64,000 nucleotides of DNA from JBGTLU01 sp041743935. Lineage in GTDB: Bacteria > Bacteroidota > Bacteroidia > Sphingobacteriales > Sphingobacteriaceae. The stretch lies in the NCBI GenBank assembly GCA_041743935.1, contig JBGTLU010000041.1, forward strand, positions 1 to 64,000, in the 5' to 3' direction. Under the pieces are notes generated by a model, which was not told where the DNA came from, made no database searches, and saw nothing but the letters and a program-made list of their open reading frames with translations. Position numbers and translations under genes: made by a program. Below, in pieces: positions 43,745-51,575 of this stretch (position 1 is the first letter of the stretch; each line of letters starts with the position of its first letter).

Positions 43745-43836
43745 TTGTTAAATTATTAAAGGTTTAGAGGAGGTTTAGAAAGTTTAGAGGGTTTAGATAT
43801 TCTTAACTATACTATCTCACTACTGTCTATTCACTA
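43745..43836 (-). repeat. Repeats 3' of iscX
   Basis: Reading on the minus strand, the iscX stop (TAG) runs into GTGAATAGACAGTAGTGAGATAGTATAG. Further on, at 43757-43796, the plus strand shows GGTTTAGAGG/GGTTTAGAAAG/GGGTTTAGAT units. It is low-complexity DNA between iscX and kdsC, in the style of the other stop-associated repeats. Confidence 0.45.
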
Positions 43837-44076
43837 CTGATTATCTCTCCATTCATACACCCAGGCAGATTGTATTTGCTCTAAATGTGCTTCGTTAGAT
43901 TCTTCGCGCTTGCCTGCAAAATTTGGAATTTCTAACACCCACTCTAATAAATCAGTGAAACGTATTCTATAGATTTTAGATTCACCAAATTCATCACCAA
44001 AACGTTCATATAATGTCATGGCTATATCTTCATGATCTTTCCAATGTATTGGTAGTTCAAATTTTTCATTCATCAT
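43834..44076 (-). CDS. iscX: Fe-S assembly protein IscX
   Basis: An 80-residue acidic protein that matches IscX (YfhJ): HWKDHEDIAMTLYERFGDEF, then RFTDLLEWVLEIPNFAGKREESNEAHLEQIQSAW. IscX binds iron and IscS and modulates Fe-S cluster assembly. Two ATG codons (44076 and 44073) are adjacent. It is 10 bases downstream of the ferredoxin gene, reproducing the fdx-iscX end of the isc operon without iscS, iscU or iscA. Confidence 0.93.
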   Translation of the reverse strand: MMNEKFELPIHWKDHEDIAMTLYERFGDEFGESKIYRIRFTDLLEWVLEIPNFAGKREESNEAHLEQIQSAWVYEWRDNQ

Positions 44077-44086
44077 AATTATAAAA

Positions 44087-44419
44087 TTAATGCCCCATAA
44101 AATTAGATTGATCCGGAATTAAAACTTCAATATCTCCATCAATAACTACACACTGGCACCCCAAACGAGATTCAATGGTTGGACTAATGGCTCTATCAAT
44201 AAAATCTTCTTCCTTATCTGATATTTCTTGCAAATGTTGCATGCCGGATTTTACGTAAATATGGCAAGTGCTACAACCACAAACTCCACCACAATTATGC
44301 TGAAGCTCAATGTTGTTCTCTAATGCTACATCTAAAACCGATTCTCCCTCGGCAATTGGTAATTCTATAGGTTGGTGATCTTTCTCTTCGAACGTAAAGG
44401 TTACTTTAAAAACTTTCAT
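44087..44419 (-). CDS. fdx: [2Fe-2S] ferredoxin of the ISC type
   Basis: 110 residues from the ATG at 44419; the ORF to 44437 would use an ATG inside the promoter box. Cluster ligands are C43, C49, C52 (C-x5-C-x2-C in HNCGGVCGCSTC) and the cysteine in RLGCQC. This is the adrenodoxin-like ISC ferredoxin, an electron donor for Fe-S assembly. It heads the fdx-iscX pair and has its own TACTTTTG box so close to the ATG that the mRNA is predicted to be leaderless or nearly so. Confidence 0.93.
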   Translation of the reverse strand: MKVFKVTFTFEEKDHQPIELPIAEGESVLDVALENNIELQHNCGGVCGCSTCHIYVKSGMQHLQEISDKEEDFIDRAISPTIESRLGCQCVVIDGDIEVLIPDQSNFMGH

Positions 44420-44426
44420 TTGATGG

Positions 44427-44434
44427 CAAAAGTA
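44427..44434 (-). promoter_or_regulatory. -7 box of the fdx promoter (TACTTTTG)
   Basis: An exact TAnnTTTG match on the minus strand that ends 7 bases before the ATG (CCATCAA between), so transcription should begin at or within 1-2 bases of the start codon. Confidence 0.65.
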
Positions 44435-44456
44435 CAATTTTTCAATTCCAATACAG

Positions 44457-45218
44457 TTATTTTTTATGGGATTTAATACTGTTTGTTAGTGCTAGATAAA
44501 TGTTTTCTAATGTTGGATCGTTTTCTAAAAATTTGAGATGAGTCGCAATGGTTTTTTCATCGCCCCTTAATGCCGGTCCAGTTTGAGCTTGTATAGGTGG
44601 CAATGTTTTAATTTTTTCAGCCGTTTCTGCGACGAGTGGTTTAAGCAAATCAAAACTAAGCCCATTTTTTTCTAAGATATTGGATGAAAGGTGATACAGA
44701 TGATTACTAAAATTACAAGCAAAAACTGCTGCAACATGTAATGCTTTTCTTTGATCTGAATTTATATATATCACCTCATTGGATATTGCCTGGGCTAATT
44801 TTTTTAAGGTACATGTTGCCTCTTCGGAGGATGTTTCTACACAAATTGGAATGGTTAACCAGTTCACTTCTTTAGTTATAGAGAAAGTTTGCAATGGGTA
44901 TAGAACTCCAATTTGAGATGCAGATTTTTCGAGTATACTCATGGGTAATGTACCAGATGTATGAATTATTAGCACAGCTTTATCCGTAATTTCAGGAACT
45001 ATTTGTGCTAAAGCATCGTCTGTAATAGATACTATTAGAACATCTACTTGTTTTATTTCCAAATAATCATTGATAGGAAGTGCACCAATCGTGTTGGCTA
45101 AACGGTTTGCATTCTCAATATTACGGCTATACACCTGTACAATTTCATATCCGGCCGTAAATAAAGCTTGTGCCAAATGTGTTGCCACATTACCGGAACC
45201 CACAAAAGAAACTTTCAT
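44457..45218 (-). CDS. Rossmann-like DUF2520 NAD(P)-binding protein
   Basis: 253 residues. The start MKVSFVGSGNVATHLAQAL is a dinucleotide-binding GxGNxA motif, followed by a Rossmann domain with IIHTSGTLPMSIL and a helical C-terminal DUF2520 domain (AAVFACNFSNHLYHLSS). The fold resembles pyrroline-5-carboxylate reductase and F420-dependent oxidoreductases; no reaction is known. Its ATG overlaps the ccmF stop (TAATG), so it is co-translated with ccmF. Confidence 0.88.
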   Translation of the reverse strand: MKVSFVGSGNVATHLAQALFTAGYEIVQVYSRNIENANRLANTIGALPINDYLEIKQVDVLIVSITDDALAQIVPEITDKAVLIIHTSGTLPMSILEKSASQIGVLYPLQTFSITKEVNWLTIPICVETSSEEATCTLKKLAQAISNEVIYINSDQRKALHVAAVFACNFSNHLYHLSSNILEKNGLSFDLLKPLVAETAEKIKTLPPIQAQTGPALRGDEKTIATHLKFLENDPTLENIYLALTNSIKSHKK

Positions 45219-47665
45219 TATAAGGTCGTTTTTAACTCTTTCGATCTTCTAAAAATAGCTAATATAAATCCGATTACCATAATGATGGTACCACCCCAAA
45301 GTAAATTTATGTATGGAAAAACAATCGCTTTCATGATGATATAATCCTGAGGATCTGGTTCTTTAAACTGAACCATCACTTTATAGCTTTTAGTTTCGGG
45401 AAAAATTTGCGAGAAATTTAATCGTAATCCTATGGCGTCTTCTACTTTTGGCAATGAAAATTCTGTTCCACCTTTAGATACTAAAACCGGTTCTAATGTA
45501 TATTGCTCTCCACTAAACATATTTACTTGCATAATTAAACCTAATGCAAAATCTCCAGGAGCTAATGTTAAATCTCGTAAAGGCACATTCGTATTGGTAC
45601 CCAATAAAACAATTCTTCCGTCTTTAAATCGGATGGTGTCACCCACTGCAATGGTATAGTCAACCGGATCTAAATATCCTTCATTTCCATCGTGGTCGTG
45701 CCCATCATCTGGGGAGTGAACTTCTTTTTTCGGAACAGAGGTTACGTGAGTATACACATCATGTAACATATAATGGCGAGTATCTGGCGATGCAATTAAT
45801 CCCATTTTTGGATTTATTTGCGCATTCGGGAACAGATTAAATTCATCTTTTAATTTACCGTTCTTGTCGTACTCTTTGTAGTTTACTTTGTAGAAAATAT
45901 TTGGGCCTGAGGTAGAATCTCCTAAATAAGTAACCATGTAACGCTCCATTTGTACCGGCTCATCTTTCCACAGTAAAATATTCTCTCGTTTATTCTTTGC
46001 ATCGAAATCTTTGCCAAAATCTACACCTGCAGTATTTAAGGAAATTGCCTCACTTTGAGATGCAGCAACCAAGGCACCTACTAACATAATAGCAAACCCG
46101 ATGTGTGCTACAGCAGAACCTGCTAATTTAAAGTTCCCTTTAAAAGCTTCGCCCATAATTTTAACATTGGTAAGAATGGAAAAAGTAGATGCATAAACCA
46201 ATACGATGTACATTAAATTTTCATACACACCGGTGATGTAAACAAAACCAGCAGTAATAAATATGGCTAGTACGGCTGGTATAGCAATGCTTATATAGAA
46301 TTTTCTGCTATCGGTATTCTTAAATTTTAAATATTGAGAAAATCCAGAAACCAACATAATTAATACTGCAATTGGTAATTGCCATTTATTATAGTGTTGT
46401 ATTGGATCGGTTGGAGGGGCTATGTTAGTACCAAAAATGGCATTATAAACAGGTATAGAAGTAGAAGCTAATACTTGTAAACAAGATATAGTCATGATTA
46501 AAGCACCTATGAATAGCCAAAACTCTCTAGAGTAGGTTTGTTCGTCTTTTTCAGTTATTGGGAAATTTTTCCAATGTTTTACAAATAAAAAGATTCCTAT
46601 AATTAAGAATGCCAAAATGTAAAAAATCAATTGGCCTGACATCCCTAAATCTGTAAATGAATGTACGGAAGCTTCGCCTAAAACACCACTCCGGGTTAAA
46701 AATGATGCATATAAAACGGAGATGAAACTAATATATACCAAAAAGAGAGTAGTAAAATAAGAATGTCCTGTGCTGCGATAAGCAATCATCACGTGAACTG
46801 CCGCAATTAATATTAACCAAGGAATGATGGAAGCATTTTCAACCGGATCCCAAGCCCAAAATCCACCAAAATTTAATGCTTCATACGCCCAAAAAGAACC
46901 CATGATAATACCGGTTCCTAAAACCATCACCGCAATTAATGCCCACGGCAATGCAGGTTGTATCCATTCTTTGTAGCGTTGCGTCCAAACGCCAGCTAGT
47001 GCATAAGCAAATGGAACAATCATGGCTGCAAAACCAAAAAATAATGTAGGCGGATGAATGACCATCCAATAGTTTTGCAATAATGGATTCAATCCATTAC
47101 CATCGGTGATGAATGCTAAATAATCTGGACGAGAAAAAACAGGTCCTTCAACCGCATCTCGCAAAAGGATAAAAGGAGAACTTCCAATACGTTGCCCAAG
47201 TAGCTCTATACCTATTAACATAGACATAATAAACACTTGAGAAAGACAAACAAAAGTCATGACACTACTTTCCCAACTTTTGGCAAAACGAATTAAAACG
47301 TTACCAATTACTAATTGCCAAAAACCCCAAAGCAAGAAACTTCCTTCTTGACCTTCCCAGAAACAAGATATAATGTAATGAGTTGGTAATTCTTTGGATG
47401 AATGTGCCCAAGCATAATAATACTCAAAATAATGATTGTATATGATATAAAAAAGGGCGGCAACTATGCCAATTAGCGCAAATGAATGTATTCTGAACGA
47501 CCAACGAGCAATGTTCTTCCAAGAATTACTTTCTAATTCATTGGTATTGGTGGTTGAGAAATAATAAGCTATGGTGGATAAAAGTGCGGTACCAAATGCT
47601 AAGACTACTAAAAACTGACCTATGTTACCGGGTAATAAGTTCTCTCCTACGAATTGTATTTCCAT
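45218..47665 (-). CDS. ccmF: Cytochrome c biogenesis protein CcmF / CcsA-like
   Basis: 815 residues with about 15 transmembrane segments. The WWD-type haem-binding motif is GGFWAWDPVENASIIPW (~residues 265-285), with the conserved PPTLFFGF upstream. A long periplasmic domain (residues ~540-780) precedes a final membrane helix. It is part of the haem lyase that attaches haem to apocytochrome c (system I). It follows ccmE by 25 bases. ccmA, ccmB, ccmC and ccmH are not in the window. Confidence 0.93.
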   Translation of the reverse strand: MEIQFVGENLLPGNIGQFLVVLAFGTALLSTIAYYFSTTNTNELESNSWKNIARWSFRIHSFALIGIVAALFYIIYNHYFEYYYAWAHSSKELPTHYIISCFWEGQEGSFLLWGFWQLVIGNVLIRFAKSWESSVMTFVCLSQVFIMSMLIGIELLGQRIGSSPFILLRDAVEGPVFSRPDYLAFITDGNGLNPLLQNYWMVIHPPTLFFGFAAMIVPFAYALAGVWTQRYKEWIQPALPWALIAVMVLGTGIIMGSFWAYEALNFGGFWAWDPVENASIIPWLILIAAVHVMIAYRSTGHSYFTTLFLVYISFISVLYASFLTRSGVLGEASVHSFTDLGMSGQLIFYILAFLIIGIFLFVKHWKNFPITEKDEQTYSREFWLFIGALIMTISCLQVLASTSIPVYNAIFGTNIAPPTDPIQHYNKWQLPIAVLIMLVSGFSQYLKFKNTDSRKFYISIAIPAVLAIFITAGFVYITGVYENLMYIVLVYASTFSILTNVKIMGEAFKGNFKLAGSAVAHIGFAIMLVGALVAASQSEAISLNTAGVDFGKDFDAKNKRENILLWKDEPVQMERYMVTYLGDSTSGPNIFYKVNYKEYDKNGKLKDEFNLFPNAQINPKMGLIASPDTRHYMLHDVYTHVTSVPKKEVHSPDDGHDHDGNEGYLDPVDYTIAVGDTIRFKDGRIVLLGTNTNVPLRDLTLAPGDFALGLIMQVNMFSGEQYTLEPVLVSKGGTEFSLPKVEDAIGLRLNFSQIFPETKSYKVMVQFKEPDPQDYIIMKAIVFPYINLLWGGTIIMVIGFILAIFRRSKELKTTL

Positions 47666-47690
47666 TTATTTTAAAGAAGTGTTAGGTTGG

Positions 47691-48098
47691 TTATGAATTT
47701 GAGTTAGCGGTAACTTCAATGATTTCCACTTCGTCTTCTGTGTATTTAGATGGGCATTTCATTAATATTTTACTAGCATGAAATTCATCCCCCTTCATTT
47801 TCCCTGTCAAAACAATTTGTTCAGAGCGCTCAAAGTCTTGAGGTTTGCTACCAATAAACACAACTTTATTTTCAACCCCATTGTTGTCTACCATGTAAAA
47901 GGAAAAATAATTGGCATCGGTTAACGGATCATAAATTAAATCTTTATCTTTTACCAACTGCCCTACCACATGCAACTCAGAATCTGATTTTTGAGCCGTT
48001 CTGAAATCAGCATAAGTGCTTGAATCAGCATAAGTACTAATGATTACTGCAATGGCTACTGCTATTACTAGGATACCAATTAAATGATTTTTCTTCAT
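47691..48098 (-). CDS. ccmE: Cytochrome c maturation haem chaperone CcmE (CxxxY type)
   Basis: A 135-residue membrane-anchored haem chaperone. One N-terminal helix (6-22) is followed by an OB-fold domain (VVGQLVKDKDLIYDP, then YFSFYMVDNNGVENKVVF). The haem-binding His of classical CcmE (HxxxY) is replaced by cysteine: C115-P-S-K-Y119, the CxxxY variant known from some sulfate reducers and archaea. It is the first gene of ccmE-ccmF and carries a TACATTTG box upstream. Confidence 0.92.
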   Translation of the reverse strand: MKKNHLIGILVIAVAIAVIISTYADSSTYADFRTAQKSDSELHVVGQLVKDKDLIYDPLTDANYFSFYMVDNNGVENKVVFIGSKPQDFERSEQIVLTGKMKGDEFHASKILMKCPSKYTEDEVEIIEVTANSNS

Positions 48099-48115
48099 CG
48101 TGTTTACTTGATTCG

Positions 48116-48123
48116 CAAATGTA
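48116..48123 (-). promoter_or_regulatory. -7 box of the ccmE promoter (TACATTTG)
   Basis: An exact TAnnTTTG match on the minus strand, 17 bases before the ccmE ATG. The rest of the ~220-base gap to 48346 holds no gene or RNA that I can recognise. Confidence 0.6.
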
Positions 48124-48345
48124 CAATTTTTAACGATTATTGGATTCTAAAGTTTAGTAAAACATAGCTAAAAGTGCTAAAAATGGCTAGTAAGCTCTTA
48201 TTTAGAAATGTTATAAATAAGTAATGCCATTCGTAATTCATTTTATTGTATTTGCCAATCCGTTTATTCAAGAAAAATATCGTCTAGAATAGATTTAGAA
48301 TAAAATTATGAAACTCCAACACTTCTTTTCTTATTTTTATCGGTC

Positions 48346-50013
48346 ATGGAAAACAAGCAAATAGCCCGTAGCTTTCGTTTATTATCTCAACTAATGGAGC
48401 TTCATGACGAAAATCCATTTAAAATAAAATCCTATGCCAATGCCTCTTTTAAAATAGACAAAGCGCCAGTAAATATTGCTGGTATTTCTCCGGATGAGCT
48501 AGAAAATGTAGATGGAATTGGTAAAAGCACTGCACAAAAAATAACAGAATTATTAGAAACAGGTTCCATATCTGAAATTGAAAATCTACTATCCAAAACT
48601 CCTGATGGGATAATAGAAATGTTACGCATTAAAGGATTAGGACCAAAGAAAATTGCAGTTATCTGGAAAGAATTAGGCATAGAAAGCATTGGTGAATTGT
48701 ATTATGCTTGCAATGAAAACAGATTGATTGAAGCCAATGGTTTTGGTCTAAAAACACAAGAAGAAATAAAAAAAATTATCGAATTCAGTAGATTTAATCA
48801 AGGAAAATTCTTGTATGCCTCGGTAGAAAAATTTGCGGAGAATTTATTAGCGCAATTAAAAAACAATCCGCTAATCAAAAAAATTGGTTTTACAGGAGAA
48901 TACAGAAGAAGATGTGAAATAATAGAACAAATAGATTTTTTGTTAGTGTGCGAAGCGTTTGATAGTATATTAAACACAGAGGAACTAGAAATTATTTCGT
49001 CGGAAAAGAACGTAATTAAATATAAAACTGCCGAAGGTTTAAGTATTCATCTATATAAATCTACTCATGAAACTTTTTACCACGATTTATTTTTGACAAC
49101 ATGTAATGCTGAGTTTTTGGAAAGTTTTAAAGAAATCATTGATTTAAAAAGTTCCGAATTTACTTCAGAAGAAAGCATATTTACTCAAGCAAATCTTCCT
49201 TACATAGAACCTGAATTACGTGAAGGAAATGATGTGATAGAAAAAGCAAAAAATAATGGCTTAGAGGAGCTAATTATCCTAGAAGATTTGAAAGGCACTT
49301 TGCACAATCATACCACGTATTCAGACGGTGTGCATAGCCTGAAAGAAATGGCGGTATATTGCAAACAGCTTGGCTACGAGTACCTTGGAATATGCGATCA
49401 TTCAAAATCTGCTTTTTACGCCAATGGTTTAAACGAACAAAGAGTAGCCGAACAACATGCCGAGATTGATAAATTAAACTTGGAATTGGCGCCTTTTAAA
49501 CTATTTAAAGGGATTGAATCGGATATTTTGTACGATGGTTCTTTAGATTATAGCTCGGATATTTTAGCTTCCTTTGATTTTGTGGTTGCATCTGTACACT
49601 CGCAATTAAAAATGAACGAAGAAAAGGCAAATGAGCGCTTAATTAAAGCTATTGAAAATCCTTACACTACTATTTTAGGCCACCCAACCGGAAGATTACT
49701 TCTTGCCCGACAAGGTTATCCAATTGATCATAAGAAAGTAATAGATGCTTGTGCCGCTAATGGTGTAGTTATAGAGTTAAATGCCAATCCCTTACGTTTA
49801 GATATAGATTGGAGATGGATAGATTATGCCCTAACTAAAAACGTAATGATTTCCATCAACCCAGATGCTCATCGCAAAGAAGGATTTCATGATATGCATT
49901 ATGGTATTTTAGCAGCTCGCAAAGGTGGATTACACAAGAAAATGTGTTTTAATACTTTACATCTGGATGAAATAAACACCTGGTTCAATAATAAAAAAGT
50001 ACATGTTGGCTAA
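48346..50013 (+). CDS. PolX-like protein: degenerate polymerase domain plus PHP phosphoesterase
   Basis: 555 residues. Residues 1-150 are helix-hairpin-helix regions (VDGIGKSTAQKI, IKGLGPKKI). Residues ~155-310 are the family X polymerase domain, but its active site is altered: the GS motif reads G184-E185, the first catalytic Asp of DxD is Q195 (Q-I-D197), and the third position falls in SIHLY, with His. Residues ~315-555 are a PHP domain with its metal ligands in place: LHNHTTYSDG, ICDHSK, GIESDI, SVHSQ, LGHPTGR and NPDAH. It likely retains nuclease/phosphatase but not polymerase activity. The gene overlaps the following heptosyltransferase by 11 bases. Confidence 0.9.
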   Translation: MENKQIARSFRLLSQLMELHDENPFKIKSYANASFKIDKAPVNIAGISPDELENVDGIGKSTAQKITELLETGSISEIENLLSKTPDGIIEMLRIKGLGPKKIAVIWKELGIESIGELYYACNENRLIEANGFGLKTQEEIKKIIEFSRFNQGKFLYASVEKFAENLLAQLKNNPLIKKIGFTGEYRRRCEIIEQIDFLLVCEAFDSILNTEELEIISSEKNVIKYKTAEGLSIHLYKSTHETFYHDLFLTTCNAEFLESFKEIIDLKSSEFTSEESIFTQANLPYIEPELREGNDVIEKAKNNGLEELIILEDLKGTLHNHTTYSDGVHSLKEMAVYCKQLGYEYLGICDHSKSAFYANGLNEQRVAEQHAEIDKLNLELAPFKLFKGIESDILYDGSLDYSSDILASFDFVVASVHSQLKMNEEKANERLIKAIENPYTTILGHPTGRLLLARQGYPIDHKKVIDACAANGVVIELNANPLRLDIDWRWIDYALTKNVMISINPDAHRKEGFHDMHYGILAARKGGLHKKMCFNTLHLDEINTWFNNKKVHVG

Positions 50014-50986
50014 GAAAAAAATACTAATCATTCGGTTTAGCTCCATTGGTGATATTGTGCTTACTACTCCGGTTATTCGTTGCCTAAAAACACAAATACC
50101 AAATGCCGAAATCCATTTCCTAAGCAAAAAAATGTACGGCGATTTATTAAAAGTAAATCCACATCTCAGCCGAATTCATTTGCTGGATAATAATTTATCC
50201 GAAATAATATCCACCCTAAAAAAAGAAAAATTCGATTTTATTGTGGATTTACATCATAATTTACGTTCAAAACGTGTAAAATGGAGCTTAGGAATTCCAT
50301 CTGCTTCGTTTCATAAACTCAATTGGGAAAAATGGTTATTGGTAAATTTCAGAATCAATAAATTACCTAATAAACATGTTGTAGATAGATATTTAGATAC
50401 TTGTAAAGATTTAGGTGTTATAAATGATGGTTTGGGGTTAGATTGTTTTATTCCGAAAGAAGAAGAAATTGAATTGCAAACGCTGCCAGCCAATTTCAGG
50501 AACGGATATATTGCCTTTGCTATTGGCGCACAGCACGCAACCAAGCGTTTGCCTCTAGAGAAATTAATTTCTGTTTCAAAAAAAATCGCCTGGCCCATTA
50601 TCTTTTTGGGCGGAAAAGAAGATTTTATAACGGCCGAAAAAATAGTAAACACGCTTGGCATAACTGGATTTAATGCATGCGGTAAATACACTATAAATCA
50701 GTCGGCTTCGTTTGTTAAAAAGTCAGTTGGAGTAATAACACACGATACCGGATTAATGCACATTGCTACAGCTTTTAATAAGCCAATTGTATCGGTTTGG
50801 GGTAATACCATTCCGGAATTTGGCATGTATCCATATAAAACTGAGCAATCTTTAATGGTTCAGGTAGAAGATTTGGAATGCAGACCTTGTTCTAAAATTG
50901 GATTTAATGAATGTCCGCAAGGTCATTTCAAATGCATGAAGAATATAAACGAAGACCTAATTGCCAATACAGTAAATAATTTATGA
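50003..50986 (+). CDS. Glycosyltransferase family 9 (heptosyltransferase-like)
   Basis: 327 residues. The N-terminus KILIIRFSSIGDIVLTTPVIRCLK is the GT9 signature, with the conserved Asp in IGDIV. The C-terminal ADP-heptose site contains THDTGLMHIATAFNKPIVSVWG. It adds heptose to the LPS inner core. A GmhB-like phosphatase gene at 20499 could serve the same pathway. Its start overlaps the PolX-like gene and its stop overlaps the next gene by 4 bases (ATGA). Confidence 0.92.
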   Translation: MLAKKKILIIRFSSIGDIVLTTPVIRCLKTQIPNAEIHFLSKKMYGDLLKVNPHLSRIHLLDNNLSEIISTLKKEKFDFIVDLHHNLRSKRVKWSLGIPSASFHKLNWEKWLLVNFRINKLPNKHVVDRYLDTCKDLGVINDGLGLDCFIPKEEEIELQTLPANFRNGYIAFAIGAQHATKRLPLEKLISVSKKIAWPIIFLGGKEDFITAEKIVNTLGITGFNACGKYTINQSASFVKKSVGVITHDTGLMHIATAFNKPIVSVWGNTIPEFGMYPYKTEQSLMVQVEDLECRPCSKIGFNECPQGHFKCMKNINEDLIANTVNNL

Positions 50987-51474
50987 AGACATTATACATC
51001 ATTAGGCACGCAAAATCTAGAAAAGATTTATTTGGTGTAAATGACTTTGATAGGCCACTGGCAGAGCGCGGTTTCCAAGACGCCATTACCATGGCAAACA
51101 GATTAAAAGATAAACTAGTTGTACCTGATGTACTCATAAGCAGCCCTGCTTTAAGAGCTATAACCACAGCAAAATTATTCGCAGAAACACTAGATTACCC
51201 CGAAAAAAAAATACAATTAGAGCTCGATATTTATGAAGCCTTTAGCTCTGATATTCTAACCATTCTCCAATCCATTCCAATTAATTATAATATCGTATTG
51301 ATATTTGGACATAACCCAGCATTTACTTCTATTTTTAATTATTTAAGCGGATGCGAATTAGTCAACTTGCCCACCACCGGTATTGGCAAATTAGAGTTTG
51401 ATGTAAAATCATGGTCAGAAATTGAAATGAATACAGCCAAAACCAATGAAGTAGATTTCCCTAAAAATGTATAA
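50983..51474 (+). CDS. SixA-like histidine phosphatase
   Basis: A 163-residue protein of the histidine phosphatase (phosphoglycerate mutase-like) family. RHAKS at residues ~8-12 is the catalytic RHx motif; DRPLAERG and the later IFGHNPAF (second histidine) complete the site. SixA removes phosphate from phosphohistidine in the phosphorelay of E. coli; the target here is unknown. It ends the operon with the PolX-like protein and heptosyltransferase, overlapping the latter by 4 bases. Confidence 0.9.
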   Translation: MKTLYIIRHAKSRKDLFGVNDFDRPLAERGFQDAITMANRLKDKLVVPDVLISSPALRAITTAKLFAETLDYPEKKIQLELDIYEAFSSDILTILQSIPINYNIVLIFGHNPAFTSIFNYLSGCELVNLPTTGIGKLEFDVKSWSEIEMNTAKTNEVDFPKNV

Positions 51475-51575
51475 TAAATTAGGCTTTTTACAAAATTACA
51501 CAGAAAACATACAACACTTAAATATTTCCATTTTTAACAGATAATTGTACTTTAGCGATTCGAAAAATCAGAATT

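Noticed and set aside
48124..48345. Possible small RNA or small gene in the ccmE-polX gap
   Set aside because: No consistent hairpin with a T-run, no known RNA motif and no frame with family resemblance.
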